NCBI GenBank assembly: GCA_015059785.1
Contig: SUZS01000008.1
Coordinates: 1 to 64,000 of the forward strand
Source of the DNA: Rikenellaceae bacterium
GTDB taxonomy: Bacteria > Bacteroidota > Bacteroidia > Bacteroidales > Rikenellaceae
Length of the DNA stretch: 64,000 nt
Direction: 5' to 3'
Shown: in pieces, positions 15,592 through 24,657 of the stretch
Layout: the number at the start of each line of letters is the position of its first letter
Numbering within the stretch: the stretch's first letter is position 1
Program-made: the position numbers and the translations under genes
Notes under the pieces: model-generated
What the model was told of the DNA's origin: nothing
Databases searched by the model: none
What the model saw: the letters and a program-made list of their open reading frames with translations, nothing else

Positions 15592-16764
15592 TTAGTGGCC
15601 CTTGATTACAGCTACAGGGAGCAGTCGTGCCACTACTCGCACAAGGTCTGCTTGATTCGCCATTACGGTGTCGATATCCTTGTAAGCGCCTGCTGCTTCG
15701 TCAAGGTCCTCTTGAGTTGTAATTGAGTGGATAATACCCTGGCGGTTGAGTCGCTCAATCTCCTCATTAAGGTCAAGCTCCCTGCGGGCAGCATTACGAC
15801 TCAGCACGCGACCAGCACCGTGAGAACAAGAGCAGAATGACTCTGGATTACCCAGTCCCTCAACGATGTATGAGGCAGTGCCTTGTGAACCAGGGATAAT
15901 GCCCAGCACCCCCTCTGCTGCGCGAGTAGCTCCCTTGCGGTGAACGATGACCTGATGTCCGAAGTGCTCCTCATAAGCTGCGTAGTTGTGGGCAATGTTA
16001 ATCATCGGCTCAAACTCAATCTGAGGCAGCGTCTGGCGGATAGCTCCGATAATACGCTCCATAATCAGACGACGATTTGCAAGTGCAAACTCTACGCAGT
16101 ACTCCATCTCAGCCCAGTAGGCGTCAAACTCGGCTGTACCCTCTGGTAGAAATGCTAAATTATATCTTTCGGGAACTGATGAGTACCACTGGCGGTTGAG
16201 TCGCTGTGCCACCTCGTTGTAGTGGCAGCCTACGCAGTGTCCAAGCTGTCGTGAACCAGAGTGAATCATCACCCACAGATAGCCCTGCTCATCGCGCTGA
16301 AGCTCAATAAAGTGGTTTCCACCGCCTAAAGTACCAATCCAATAGAGAATCTTGTCAGCTGCTCCAGATACAACCTCAAGATTTGAAATATCAAACCCCT
16401 GAGGTAGATACTCCTCTGACTGAGGCTTTGCGTGGTGGTCAGTACCTACGGGCACTAACTCACGGATGCGAGCGACAATAGTCTCCAACTGCTCGCGAGA
16501 GATGTTGTCAACAAGGTATGAACTCTTTACTGCACACATACCACAGCCAATATCAGCACCTACAGCGTGAGGAATAACCACGCCCTGACAAGGCAATACT
16601 CCTCCAATCGGCATACCATTGCCCGCGTGAACATCTGGCATAATGGCAAGGTGGTGATACAAAAACGGCAATGATGCCAAATTTGAAATCTGCTCAACGG
16701 CAGACTCCTCTACATAGTCAGTCCAAATGCGGACATAACGACCATTAAAAACTCGTGTTACCAT
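15592..16764 (-). CDS. rtcB: RNA-splicing ligase RtcB
   Basis: RtcB joins RNA 2',3'-cyclic-phosphate or 3'-phosphate ends to 5'-OH ends, using GTP and Mn2+. The 390-aa protein shows the conserved blocks MPDVHAGNGMPIGGV, GADIGCGM (metal cysteine), GGGNHFIEL, HSGSRQLGH and the guanylylation region FCSCSHGAGRVLSR with its His. It lies divergently from a WYL-domain regulator, with a palindrome in the shared upstream region. No archease gene is nearby. A role in RNA repair after damage is inferred from the family and the context. Confidence 0.95.
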   Translation of the reverse strand: MVTRVFNGRYVRIWTDYVEESAVEQISNLASLPFLYHHLAIMPDVHAGNGMPIGGVLPCQGVVIPHAVGADIGCGMCAVKSSYLVDNISREQLETIVARIRELVPVGTDHHAKPQSEEYLPQGFDISNLEVVSGAADKILYWIGTLGGGNHFIELQRDEQGYLWVMIHSGSRQLGHCVGCHYNEVAQRLNRQWYSSVPERYNLAFLPEGTAEFDAYWAEMEYCVEFALANRRLIMERIIGAIRQTLPQIEFEPMINIAHNYAAYEEHFGHQVIVHRKGATRAAEGVLGIIPGSQGTASYIVEGLGNPESFCSCSHGAGRVLSRNAARRELDLNEEIERLNRQGIIHSITTQEDLDEAAGAYKDIDTVMANQADLVRVVARLLPVAVIKGH

Positions 16765-16796
16765 AATTTTATATTGTTTTTATCTGTTTTACACTG

Positions 16797-16834
16797 CAAA
16801 AGTATATACTAACTACGCAATCTATTTGCGTAGT
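16797..16834. promoter_or_regulatory. rtcB -7 box and palindromic candidate operator
   Basis: TACTTTTG reads on the minus strand at 16804-16797, 33 bases before the rtcB ATG. Just upstream is the perfect 9-bp inverted repeat ACTACGCAA-TCTAT-TTGCGTAGT at 16812-16834. It lies where the rtcB -33 region falls and about 57 bases before the WYL ATG, well placed to control both genes. Confidence 0.6.
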
Positions 16835-16890
16835 AATACTTTTTTTGTTAATTTTGTGAAAAATTTACCACAATTTATAAAAAAATCGTT

Positions 16891-17907
16891 ATGCCAGCAA
16901 CAAAAAATGCACTAATTCGCTATCGTGCCATAGATAGTTGCCTTCGCGATAGAATGAGAAATTGGACTCTTCAGGATATTGTAGATAAGTGCAATGAGGC
17001 TCTGTATGAGGCTGAGGGGGCGGCAAGTGGAGTCTCAATAAGGAGTATTCAGTATGATATACAGCTTATGCGCTCCGATAAGTTGGGCTATAATGCTCCT
17101 ATTGAGGTCTATAACCGTAAGTATTACCGCTATAGCGACCCGACATACTCTATCTTCGGGCAGTCGCTCTCCTCAAAGGAGATGAATCTGATTGGCGAGG
17201 TTGCCTCAATGCTCTTTCAGATGCGGGACTACGCCATATTCTCAGATATGGGTGAGGCTATAGATGCCCTAATTCACAAACTCTTTAATGGCTCAGAGAG
17301 GGCTGCTCGTCAGATTATCCATTTTGACTCAATGCCTCTGCTCAGGGGCTTTGAATATATTAAGGTACTCTACCAGCATATCAAAGATAGGAGTGTAATC
17401 AAAATTGGCTATAAGAGCTTCAGCTCAAAAAGCATTACTTATAGCATAGTCTCTCCCTATCTGCTTAAGGAGTTTCGTAATCGCTGGTTCTTAATTGCAA
17501 GCAAGCAGGGGAGTGCAGAGATTAATACATTTGCACTCGACCGCATCGAAAGCGTAACATTGCAGAGTGATATTGAGTTTCAAGATAACGATAGATTTGA
17601 CCCGCAGCAATTTTTTGATGATGTTGTAGGTGTGACAAAGTCGTTTAATAGTAAACCGCGTACTATTGAGTTTATCACATCACCCCGCCAGACCGACTAT
17701 ATCCGCACCAAGCCATTGCACCAATCACAATCTTTCAAACGCCTCTACGACGACGGTCGTGGACTATTCTCGATTACTGTTGTTCCAACCATAGAACTCT
17801 ACTCTGTATTTCTCAGCTACGGCGCAGGTATTAAGGTTATCAGCCCCCAAAAGGTTGTCCGCCACCTCCAAACCGTCATAGACCAGATGCACAAACAGTA
17901 TCAGTAA
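16891..17907 (+). CDS. WYL-domain transcriptional regulator, divergent from rtcB
   Basis: A 338-aa regulator with an N-terminal winged-helix (ALIRYRAIDSCLRD ... SIRSIQYDIQLM). A WYL ligand-sensing domain (KIGYKSF ... VSPYLLKEFRNRWFLIASK ... FALDRIESV) and a WCX-like C-terminus follow. WYL proteins often sense nucleic-acid ends or nucleotides. Here divergence from rtcB suggests control of RNA repair. The likely target is the palindrome at 16812-16834. The function is inferred from domain and neighbourhood. Confidence 0.88.
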   Translation: MPATKNALIRYRAIDSCLRDRMRNWTLQDIVDKCNEALYEAEGAASGVSIRSIQYDIQLMRSDKLGYNAPIEVYNRKYYRYSDPTYSIFGQSLSSKEMNLIGEVASMLFQMRDYAIFSDMGEAIDALIHKLFNGSERAARQIIHFDSMPLLRGFEYIKVLYQHIKDRSVIKIGYKSFSSKSITYSIVSPYLLKEFRNRWFLIASKQGSAEINTFALDRIESVTLQSDIEFQDNDRFDPQQFFDDVVGVTKSFNSKPRTIEFITSPRQTDYIRTKPLHQSQSFKRLYDDGRGLFSITVVPTIELYSVFLSYGAGIKVISPQKVVRHLQTVIDQMHKQYQ

Positions 17908-18130
17908 ATAGAACTTGTGTTTTATGCGATAAAGTATGCAGTTGGCAATGTTACTCGGCCCAGTGGTGTTTGTAGCTTGAGAGCTCCTCATCTGTTTGTC
18001 TATCTGTTCACGGAGTTTCTCTCTCAAGTCCTTAATTGGTTCAATATAATCCATACCAATACACATTTTTTCCCTAAGGAGTGATGGCTACGCCACTGTT
18101 CTTGCTTTTTTAGTAAATCAATGCGAAGGA
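17908..18130 (-). pseudogene. Decayed minus-strand gene remnant ending in a GH109-like tail
   Basis: On the minus strand, 17985-17944 matches the last bases of the GH109 gene and its flank (15052-15093) exactly over 42 nt. The tail reads LSSYKHHWAE followed by TAA. Upstream frames are broken by stops. Further up, a sequence like the window's usual promoter is present but degraded (TTACTTCCTTCG instead of TTACTACCTTTG) near 18130. A dead second GH109-type gene or a duplicated 3' end are both possible. Confidence 0.45.
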
Positions 18131-18164
18131 AGTAAATTTTTTGCGAAATGCAAAATTTTGGCCG

Positions 18165-18245
18165 TTGGCTTGCCTTCGGCAACCCGACCCTGCTCCGCCT
18201 CGGCAATTCAAACAAGTTTGATTGCTCTCGGCTTAATCGCAGCGT
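18165..18245. repeat. Element R, shortened copy 3
   Basis: It shares CCTTCGGC, CGACCCTGCT, CGCCTCGG and CTCGGCTTAATCGCAGCGTT with the copies at 2655-2819 and 3060-3230. The centre is replaced by a short palindrome-like CAAACAAGTTTG. Confidence 0.7.
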
Positions 18246-18291
18246 TAGCCATTAGCCATTAGCTTTTTTTCTCGTTGCTCTCTGTCAAGGA

Positions 18292-18334
18292 GTGACCGAC
18301 CGACCAAAGTATAGGGGTTTGGTCGGTCGGTCAC
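18292..18334. repeat. GACCGACCGAC hairpin, copy 2
   Basis: GTGACCGACCGACCAAA at 18292-18308 pairs exactly with TTTGGTCGGTCGGTCAC at 18318-18334. The orientation of the loop (GTATAGGGG) is inverted relative to copy 1. Base changes in the stem (CGAAA to CCAAA) are matched on the other side. Confidence 0.9.
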
Positions 18335-18348
18335 CCTCTCAACTCATC

Positions 18349-18429
18349 TCAGAATGGGCAGTCGTCGTCAAAGGGAGTGCTATAGTCGTACTCCACATCG
18401 TCGTCATCAAAGGGCGAGGCTTGTGATAT
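18349..18429 (-). pseudogene. Remnant with an SSB-type acidic C-terminal tail
   Basis: The minus-strand reading PISQASPFDDDDVEYDYS continues TPFDDDCPF and a TGA stop. DDDxPF at the extreme C-terminus is the partner-binding tip of single-stranded DNA-binding proteins. No OB-fold is encoded upstream. The frame closes at 18474 within a GTNAC pentamer array. It is probably the leftover end of an ssb-like gene. Chance is less likely given the two aspartate runs and the PF-stop ending. Confidence 0.45.
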
Positions 18430-18442
18430 CGGACGGAGGTGG

Positions 18443-18577
18443 TGTAACAGCTGTAACGGGTGTAACAGGTGTTACATTTGTAACGGGTGTAACGCATTGT
18501 AACGGATGTAACATCGTGTAACACACTGTCACTTGTAACGCTGGTTACACACCCTTGTGACGGCGTGACATTGTTAC
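18443..18577. repeat. GTNAC pentamer array, about 15 units
   Basis: GTAAC, GTTAC, GTCAC and GTGAC recur at roughly 9-10 bp spacing (TGTAACNNN). Smaller arrays are at 2152-2214, 2431-2499 and 18889-18933. The repeat length is too short for CRISPR. Confidence 0.8.
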
Positions 18578-18961
18578 ACTCTATACTCAGTAAGTAAGGA
18601 GTATAGGGAAATTAGTGAGATTAGCGAGATACTCACTAAATTCACTAACTTCCTTAACTTCCTTAATTTCCCTATTGAGTCAATAGGCTTGGTAATATCA
18701 ATGCGCTATCAATCATTGATTTATTGAGACTCTATTTACTGGCTATTGGCCTTATAGGGGTGTCGGCTCTGCCGACGGTAGTCTATATAGAACAATCCTT
18801 AACCTCCCTAAATTCCCTAATTTCCCTAAATTCCCTGTACTGCGTAGCAAAAGCCAACGGCTAACGGCTAATGGCCAACGGCCGAAATGTAACGCTGTAA
18901 CAGGGGGTGTGTCGTGCTGTTACACGATGTTACACTGCCCGCTCTGAGAAGAGTAGAGGGG

Positions 18962-19004
18962 GTGACCGACCGACGAAAACCCTATACTTTGGTCGGTCGG
19001 TCAC
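18962..19004. repeat. GACCGACCGAC hairpin, copy 3
   Basis: The stem is as in copies 1 and 2, with one mismatched pair, and the loop is CCCTATAC as in copy 1. The flanking sequence on both sides is nearly identical to copy 1. Confidence 0.88.
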
Positions 19005-19139
19005 TCCTTGACAGGGAGTATAGGGAGATTAAGGAGATTAAGGAGATTAAGGAGATTAAGGAAAAATCACTAACTTCCCTAAATTCTCTGTACTGCGTAG
19101 CAAAAGCCGCCATCATTTTGCTTTTCTCAAAAATTTTAC

Positions 19140-19147
19140 TACCTTTG
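19140..19147 (+). promoter_or_regulatory. dapB operon promoter -7 box TACCTTTG
   Basis: TTTTGC about 20 bases upstream and TACCTTTG at 19140-19147 lie 20 bases before the dapB ATG. The preceding AAAAATTTTACTACCTTTG matches the tRNA-Arg promoter almost base for base. Confidence 0.75.
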
Positions 19148-19167
19148 TTTTTTCAAAACAACTGACT

Positions 19168-19905
19168 ATGAATGTAGCGATTATTGGATATGGAAAAATG
19201 GGTCACGAGATTGAGCGTGTGCTTCTGCAAAGGGGGCATACAGTGGCTCTTACGATTGATTATGACAACACTCAAGACCTTAATGCTCAGTCACTTGCGG
19301 GCATTGATGTGGCTATAGAGTTTACGACCCCTGCTACGGCGTTTGACAATATCTGCACCTGCATAAATGCGGGCGTGGCGGTTGTAAGTGGCACAACGGG
19401 CTGGATTGAGCGTTTACCAGAGGCGCAGGAGTTGTGCAGGCAGCGTGGTGGTGCGTTTATGTACAGCTCAAACTACTCTTTGGGTGTGAATATTGCCTTT
19501 CGCATAAATCGTCGCCTTGCAGAGCTGATGAATCCTTACAGCGTCTATGATGTTGATATTGAGGAGATTCACCACACGCAGAAAAAAGATGCTCCGAGTG
19601 GCACAGCCATTACGCTTGCCTCTGACATTATCTCTCGCCTTGACCGCAAGAGATCTTGGCACTGCATAGAGCCTCAGAAGGGGGAAGTGTCTGATAATAA
19701 GGAGGGTAGCATTGAGATTGTCTCTCTTCGCGAGGGTAGTGTACCGGGTACGCACACTGTTCGCTACCAGTCGGATGACGATATTTTGGAGATTAAGCAT
19801 ACCCTTAAGTCTCGCAGTGCGCTTGCTACGGGTGCGGTTATTGCAGCGGAGTTTATCTGTGGTAAGGTGGGTGTGTTTACTATGGATGACCTATTTAAGG
19901 AGTAG
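19168..19905 (+). CDS. dapB: 4-hydroxy-tetrahydrodipicolinate reductase DapB
   Basis: DapB carries out the NAD(P)H reduction step of lysine and diaminopimelate synthesis. The 245-aa protein is slightly short for the family but complete. It has the nucleotide site VAIIGYGKMGHEI, EFTTPATAFDNI, SGTTGW, and the catalytic/substrate region EEIHHTQKKDAPSGTA. It heads a run of six closely spaced plus-strand genes to 26.5 kb, with lepB 3 bp downstream. Confidence 0.95.
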   Translation: MNVAIIGYGKMGHEIERVLLQRGHTVALTIDYDNTQDLNAQSLAGIDVAIEFTTPATAFDNICTCINAGVAVVSGTTGWIERLPEAQELCRQRGGAFMYSSNYSLGVNIAFRINRRLAELMNPYSVYDVDIEEIHHTQKKDAPSGTAITLASDIISRLDRKRSWHCIEPQKGEVSDNKEGSIEIVSLREGSVPGTHTVRYQSDDDILEIKHTLKSRSALATGAVIAAEFICGKVGVFTMDDLFKE

Positions 19906-19908
19906 ATT

Positions 19909-21255
19909 ATGAGGCAGTTACTGAAGAATAAGTGGTTTAAGTTTGGCGTGGTATCGTTCTTCTACATCCTGCTTGCAGTGGTGTGGACGGGCAATCTGTG
20001 GATGTTGTTGGGAGTGGTTGTAATCTACGACCTCTACATCTCGCGCCTCTTTTATAAATATGTGTGGCACTACAACGATGAGCTGTGTGAGCGTTCTGCG
20101 CTCTACAAGAGCATTTGGGGCTGGATAGATGCTATTCTGTGGGCAACTGTTGCCGCTACGCTGCTGCATCTGTTTGTCTTTCAGCTCTATAAGGTGCCGA
20201 CATCCTCTATGGAGAAGACAATCCTTATTGGCGACTACATCTATGTGAGCAAGATAGCCTACGGCCCGCAGGTGCCAAATACGCCTATCTCTATGCCATT
20301 TGTCTTCAACACTATGCCATTTACGGAGAACACCAAGTCTTACTGTGAGGCTGTGAAGTGGGACTACCACCGACTGAAGGGCACAAAGCGCATTGAGCGG
20401 GGCGATGTTGTGGTCTTTAACTACCCCGAGGGCGATACAGTGCTAATAACCAAGCGATTACAAGCTACTCCAGGTGTGAGCTACTACGATGTTCTGCGTA
20501 GCTACCAGTCTACCTACGGAGAGAGGGAGGGTCGTGCCCGCCTCTATGAGGATTACGATGTTATTGTCCACCCAGTAGACAAGCGCGAGAACTACATCAA
20601 ACGCTGCGTGGCTCTGCCAGGAGATAAAATCAAGATTGAGGGTACTCGCCTAACGGTCAATGGGGTAGAGGTTACTCCACCAGCCACCGAGCAACATATC
20701 TACTTCGTGCAGACTACAGCTCCACTGACTTCGTATGCCCTGACAAAGGCGGGTGTGCGCGAGTGGGGAGGCTCTGCGCCATACTACTACCTCACGATGA
20801 CTGCTGAGGAGGCTAAGGCGGTTGAGAGAATGGCTATTGTTGAGTCTGTGGTGCTCTATGACAATACCGAGCCTTCGCTTGACTTCTTCCCTCATAGCCC
20901 TGAGTATAAGTGGACGCAGGATAACTTCGGCGAGATGTGGGTACCTCAGAGGGGTACAACTATTGTTCTTACTGCGGAAAATCTACCGCTCTACAGACGA
21001 ATTATTGAGCAGTATGAGGGGCACGAGCTTGAGGTTATTGATGGTGTGATACTTATTGACGGGGCTGTTGCTGACAGCTACACATTTGCGATGGACTACT
21101 ACTGGATGATGGGCGACAACCGCCACAACTCAGCCGATAGTCGCTTCTGGGGCTTTGTGCCTGAGGACCATATTGTTGGAAAGGCATCGTTTATCGCCTT
21201 CTCTACGGGCGAGGAGGGTGTTCGTTGGAACAGAATGTTTAGAAAGATACGCTAA
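19909..21255 (+). CDS. lepB: Signal peptidase I (large Bacteroidota type)
   Basis: Type I signal peptidase cuts signal peptides from exported proteins at the inner membrane. At 448 aa it is longer than the E. coli enzyme because of inserts, as is usual in Bacteroidota. It has N-terminal membrane helices (about 12-40 and 72-93), the catalytic Ser in PTSSMEKTI (Ser100) and Lys in NYIKRCVALPGD (Lys231), and the C-terminal boxes MMGDNRHNSADSRFWGFVP. Its stop overlaps the start of the next gene. Confidence 0.95.
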   Translation: MRQLLKNKWFKFGVVSFFYILLAVVWTGNLWMLLGVVVIYDLYISRLFYKYVWHYNDELCERSALYKSIWGWIDAILWATVAATLLHLFVFQLYKVPTSSMEKTILIGDYIYVSKIAYGPQVPNTPISMPFVFNTMPFTENTKSYCEAVKWDYHRLKGTKRIERGDVVVFNYPEGDTVLITKRLQATPGVSYYDVLRSYQSTYGEREGRARLYEDYDVIVHPVDKRENYIKRCVALPGDKIKIEGTRLTVNGVEVTPPATEQHIYFVQTTAPLTSYALTKAGVREWGGSAPYYYLTMTAEEAKAVERMAIVESVVLYDNTEPSLDFFPHSPEYKWTQDNFGEMWVPQRGTTIVLTAENLPLYRRIIEQYEGHELEVIDGVILIDGAVADSYTFAMDYYWMMGDNRHNSADSRFWGFVPEDHIVGKASFIAFSTGEEGVRWNRMFRKIR

Positions 21256-21875
21256 TGGAGGATATCAAGGATAGCTACCTAACTATCTCAGCACCAGCCG
21301 AGTGTGCTATGCGAGAGCGGAGCAGTAAGTTCCTCTCTTATGCCTATCCTGTTACCTCTGAGGAGCAGATAAAGGATATCCTTGACGCTCTGCATAAGCA
21401 ATACTACGACGCTACACACCACTGCTACGCTTGGAGGTTAGGTCCTCACGGAGAGCACTTCCGCGCCAATGACGATGGCGAGCCTTCGGGAACGGCAGGT
21501 AAACCGATACTGGGTCAGTTGCTCTCAAAGGATATCACTGACTGCCTTGTGGTTGTTGTCCGCTACTTTGGCGGTACGAAATTAGGTGTGTCGGGACTCA
21601 TTCAGGCATACCGCGAAGCTGCTGCAGATGTGCTTGAGGTTGCCGATGTTGTTGAGCGCACGGTAGATACCGTTGTGCGTGTGGACTTCTCATATATGGT
21701 TATGAACGATGTTATGCGCATTATTAAGGATGAGAGTCCGAGGGTCGCCCATCAGACCTTTGACAACCTCTGTACTATCACTCTTGCCATTCGTCAGAGC
21801 AAGGCAGAGCAACTGCTGGGCAAATTGAGTAAGGTCAGCGGTGCGACTATAGAAGTTTTGGAAAATGAGCTATAA
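21255..21875 (+). CDS. YigZ/IMPACT family protein
   Basis: A 206-aa protein with the UPF0029/IMPACT core: DDGEPSGTAGKPIL and VVVRYFGGTKLGVSGLIQAYREAA, followed by the small C-terminal ferredoxin-like domain. The family is linked to translation control in eukaryotes. The bacterial role is not settled. It overlaps lepB by 1 base and uvrA by 11 bases, so it is in the same operon. Confidence 0.9.
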   Translation: MEDIKDSYLTISAPAECAMRERSSKFLSYAYPVTSEEQIKDILDALHKQYYDATHHCYAWRLGPHGEHFRANDDGEPSGTAGKPILGQLLSKDITDCLVVVVRYFGGTKLGVSGLIQAYREAAADVLEVADVVERTVDTVVRVDFSYMVMNDVMRIIKDESPRVAHQTFDNLCTITLAIRQSKAEQLLGKLSKVSGATIEVLENEL

Positions 21876-24657
21876 TTCAATTTACATAAAGGGTGCAAGG
21901 GTACACAACCTCAAGAATATAGAGCTTGACATACCCCACAATAGCCTTGTTGTCGTCACAGGTCTGAGTGGCTCTGGAAAGAGTACGCTCGCCTTTGATA
22001 CAATCTTTGCTGAGGGTCAGCGTCGCTATGTGGAGTCTCTATCCTCCTACGCCCGCCAGTTCTTGGGGCGAATGACAAAGCCCGATGTGGATATTATCAC
22101 TGGCATTGCTCCCGCTATTGCTATTGAGCAGAGGGTCACAACGCGCAATCCTCGCTCTACTGTTGGCACGACCACTGAGATTTACGACTACCTCCGACTG
22201 CTCTACTCCCGCATAGGTCGCACCTTCTCCCCAGTGTCGGGTATGGAGGTTAAGTGCTATACGACGGACGATGTTGTGCAACACTGCCTCTCGCTTGGTC
22301 TTGGCGAGCGAATTATGGTGGCTATACCACTGACAACAAAGCCAAACCAGACGATTATTGACCGCCTTGTACAGCTCTTCTCGGACGGTATCCAGCGACT
22401 GTATAAGGGTGGGCAGACGATGCTTCTTGAACAGTTTATGCCCACTGTTGAGAGTACAACTACTACCGAGGGGGTCTATGTTGTTGTAGACCGTATAAGG
22501 GTTAGTGACGATGACGACACGCTAAACCGTATGCGCGAGTCTATATCTGGCGCATTTGGCTATGGCACAAATAGTTGCGTGATTATCCACAACGATAGTA
22601 TTACCGAGTTCTCGGCACTGATGACTACGGACGGGATTGAGTTTGAGCACCCTTCGGAGCACCTGTTCGGCTTTAACAATCCATTAGGAGCTTGCCCTGT
22701 TTGCGAGGGCTTTGGTCGCGTTACGGGCATTGACGAGAATCTTGTTGTGCCTGACAAGACCAAGACTATCTTTGACAATGCCATTGCCTGCTGGCGTGGC
22801 GAGAGTATGAGTCGCTTCCGCAATAAGCTCGTGCAGAACGCCTATAAGTTTGATTTTCCGATACATATGCCATACTATCAGCTTACTGAGGAGCAACGGC
22901 GACTGCTCTGGACGGGTAATGAGTACTTTGAGGGGCTGAACGCCTTCTTTGACTACCTTGAGCGCGAGAAGAAAAAGCATAAGACCCAGTTTAGCATCCT
23001 CAAGGCTCGCTATACGGGTAAGACCCTCTGTCCCGCTTGTAATGGGGCACGACTACGCCCAGAGGCACTCTATGTCAAGGTTGGCGGACGAGATATTGCC
23101 GAACTGGCGAATATGAATATTGATAGCCTTATTGAGTTTTTTGAGACTCTTGAGCTTGACGAGCACGATAGAACCACTGCCGAGCGAATTCTCACTGAGA
23201 TTCACAACCGCCTGCAGTACCTTGCGGATGTAGGCTTGGGCTACCTTACCCTTGACCGATTAAGCTCTACGCTTTCGGGTGGTGAGAGCCAGCGCATAAA
23301 CCTCTCAACCTCTCTGGGTAGCAATCTGACTGGCTCACTCTATATTCTTGATGAGCCGAGCATTGGACTACATCCACGCGACACTTCACGCCTTATTAAG
23401 GTGCTTAAGCAGTTGAGAGATTTGGGAAATACCGTTATAGTTGTTGAGCACGAGGAGGAGATTATCCGCGCTGCTGACTATATCGTAGATATCGGCCCTG
23501 AGGCGGGCGAGAATGGTGGCGAGGTGGTCTATAGTGGCGAGTATAGCCACTTGTGTAGTGCCGAGCGAAGCCTTACTGCCGACTATCTGTGTGGTAGACG
23601 CACTATTGAGGTGCCACGCACTGTGCGCCCTTGGAGCAACTATATCACTATAAATGGCGCACGAGAGAACAATCTGAAGAATATATCTGTCAAGATACCC
23701 CTTGGCGTAATGACCTGTATTACTGGCGTTTCAGGCTCTGGTAAGAGCTCCCTTGTCAAGAGCATACTCTACCCAGCCCTGCGCCGTACCCTGCACGAGA
23801 CTGGAGACCACCCGGGAGACTTTGACTCGCTGGGTGGCGACATAAAACTGCTTCGCGGTGTTGAGCTTGTGGACCAGAATCCTATCGGTAAGTCGTCACG
23901 CTCTAACCCAGTGACATACATCAAGGCCTACGACGAGATTCGCCGACTCTTTGCTGACCAGCCATACGCCAAACGCACCAATATTCAGCCGTCTAACTTC
24001 TCGTTTAATATGGTTGGAGGTCGCTGTGAGCAGTGTCAGGGCGAGGGAACTATCAAGATTGGTATGCAGTTTATGGCCGATGTTGTCCTTACCTGCGATG
24101 CTTGCGACGGTAGACGATTTAAGCAGGAGATTCTTGATATCAAGTATCGTGGTAAAGATATCTGCGATGTGCTGGATATGAGCATTGACCAGGCAATAGC
24201 CTTCTTTAGTGAGGAGAGCCAGAGCAATAGCACCTGCCGCCGCATTGTTGAGCGACTACAGCCCTTGCAGGAGGTGGGATTAGGCTATGTCAAGCTCGGT
24301 CAGAGCTCTTCAACACTTTCGGGTGGTGAGAGTCAGCGCGTAAAGCTCGCCTCGTTCCTTACAAAGGATACGGGCAACGGCAGTATACTCTTTATCTTTG
24401 ACGAGCCTACTACGGGCCTGCACTTCCACGATATCAAGCGACTACTTGTGGCCTTTGACGCCCTTGTGAATAACGGCCATACGGTGGTTATCGTTGAGCA
24501 TAATATGGATATTATCAAGTGCGCTGACCACATTATAGACCTTGGTCCTGAGGCTGGAGACGATGGCGGTAGGGTAGTCTTTGAGGGAACGCCTACTGAC
24601 TTACTTGGCTGTAAATCAAGCCATACAGCCGATTATTTGAAGCAACACATAAAATGA
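21865..24657 (+). CDS. uvrA: Excinuclease ABC subunit UvrA
   Basis: UvrA is the damage-recognition ATPase of nucleotide excision repair. The 930-aa protein has two ABC ATPase modules: Walker [11 protein letters not shown] and [10 protein letters not shown], with signatures LSGGESQRI and LSGGESQRV. Zinc-binding CPVC/CPAC and CEQC/CDAC pairs are seen. It ends 4 bases into the M16 peptidase start (ATGA overlap). It is not linked to uvrB, which is on the other strand at 6.4-8.4 kb. Confidence 0.97.
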   Translation: MSYNSIYIKGARVHNLKNIELDIPHNSLVVVTGLSGSGKSTLAFDTIFAEGQRRYVESLSSYARQFLGRMTKPDVDIITGIAPAIAIEQRVTTRNPRSTVGTTTEIYDYLRLLYSRIGRTFSPVSGMEVKCYTTDDVVQHCLSLGLGERIMVAIPLTTKPNQTIIDRLVQLFSDGIQRLYKGGQTMLLEQFMPTVESTTTTEGVYVVVDRIRVSDDDDTLNRMRESISGAFGYGTNSCVIIHNDSITEFSALMTTDGIEFEHPSEHLFGFNNPLGACPVCEGFGRVTGIDENLVVPDKTKTIFDNAIACWRGESMSRFRNKLVQNAYKFDFPIHMPYYQLTEEQRRLLWTGNEYFEGLNAFFDYLEREKKKHKTQFSILKARYTGKTLCPACNGARLRPEALYVKVGGRDIAELANMNIDSLIEFFETLELDEHDRTTAERILTEIHNRLQYLADVGLGYLTLDRLSSTLSGGESQRINLSTSLGSNLTGSLYILDEPSIGLHPRDTSRLIKVLKQLRDLGNTVIVVEHEEEIIRAADYIVDIGPEAGENGGEVVYSGEYSHLCSAERSLTADYLCGRRTIEVPRTVRPWSNYITINGARENNLKNISVKIPLGVMTCITGVSGSGKSSLVKSILYPALRRTLHETGDHPGDFDSLGGDIKLLRGVELVDQNPIGKSSRSNPVTYIKAYDEIRRLFADQPYAKRTNIQPSNFSFNMVGGRCEQCQGEGTIKIGMQFMADVVLTCDACDGRRFKQEILDIKYRGKDICDVLDMSIDQAIAFFSEESQSNSTCRRIVERLQPLQEVGLGYVKLGQSSSTLSGGESQRVKLASFLTKDTGNGSILFIFDEPTTGLHFHDIKRLLVAFDALVNNGHTVVIVEHNMDIIKCADHIIDLGPEAGDDGGRVVFEGTPTDLLGCKSSHTADYLKQHIK

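Larger units (their letters stand above)
18246..19130. repeat. Mosaic repeat island 2, no intact gene
   Basis: It holds the same modules as island 1. These are the TTAGCTTTTTTTCTCGTTGC block, two GACCGACCGAC hairpins (18292-18334 and 18962-19004), GTNAC arrays (18443-18577 and 18889-18933), purine and pyrimidine tracts, and GGCTAA-type repeats. An SSB-like tail remnant is embedded at 18349-18429. No intact open frame has family features. Confidence 0.8.

Noticed and set aside
17764..18066. 100-codon minus-strand frame MCIGMDYIEPIKD...
   Set aside because: Its 3' part is antisense to the WYL gene and its middle reads the GH109-like tail out of frame. It is more likely a remnant than a gene.
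18443..18577. CRISPR array
   Set aside because: The repeats are 5-9 bp with no spacers of normal length and no cas genes.
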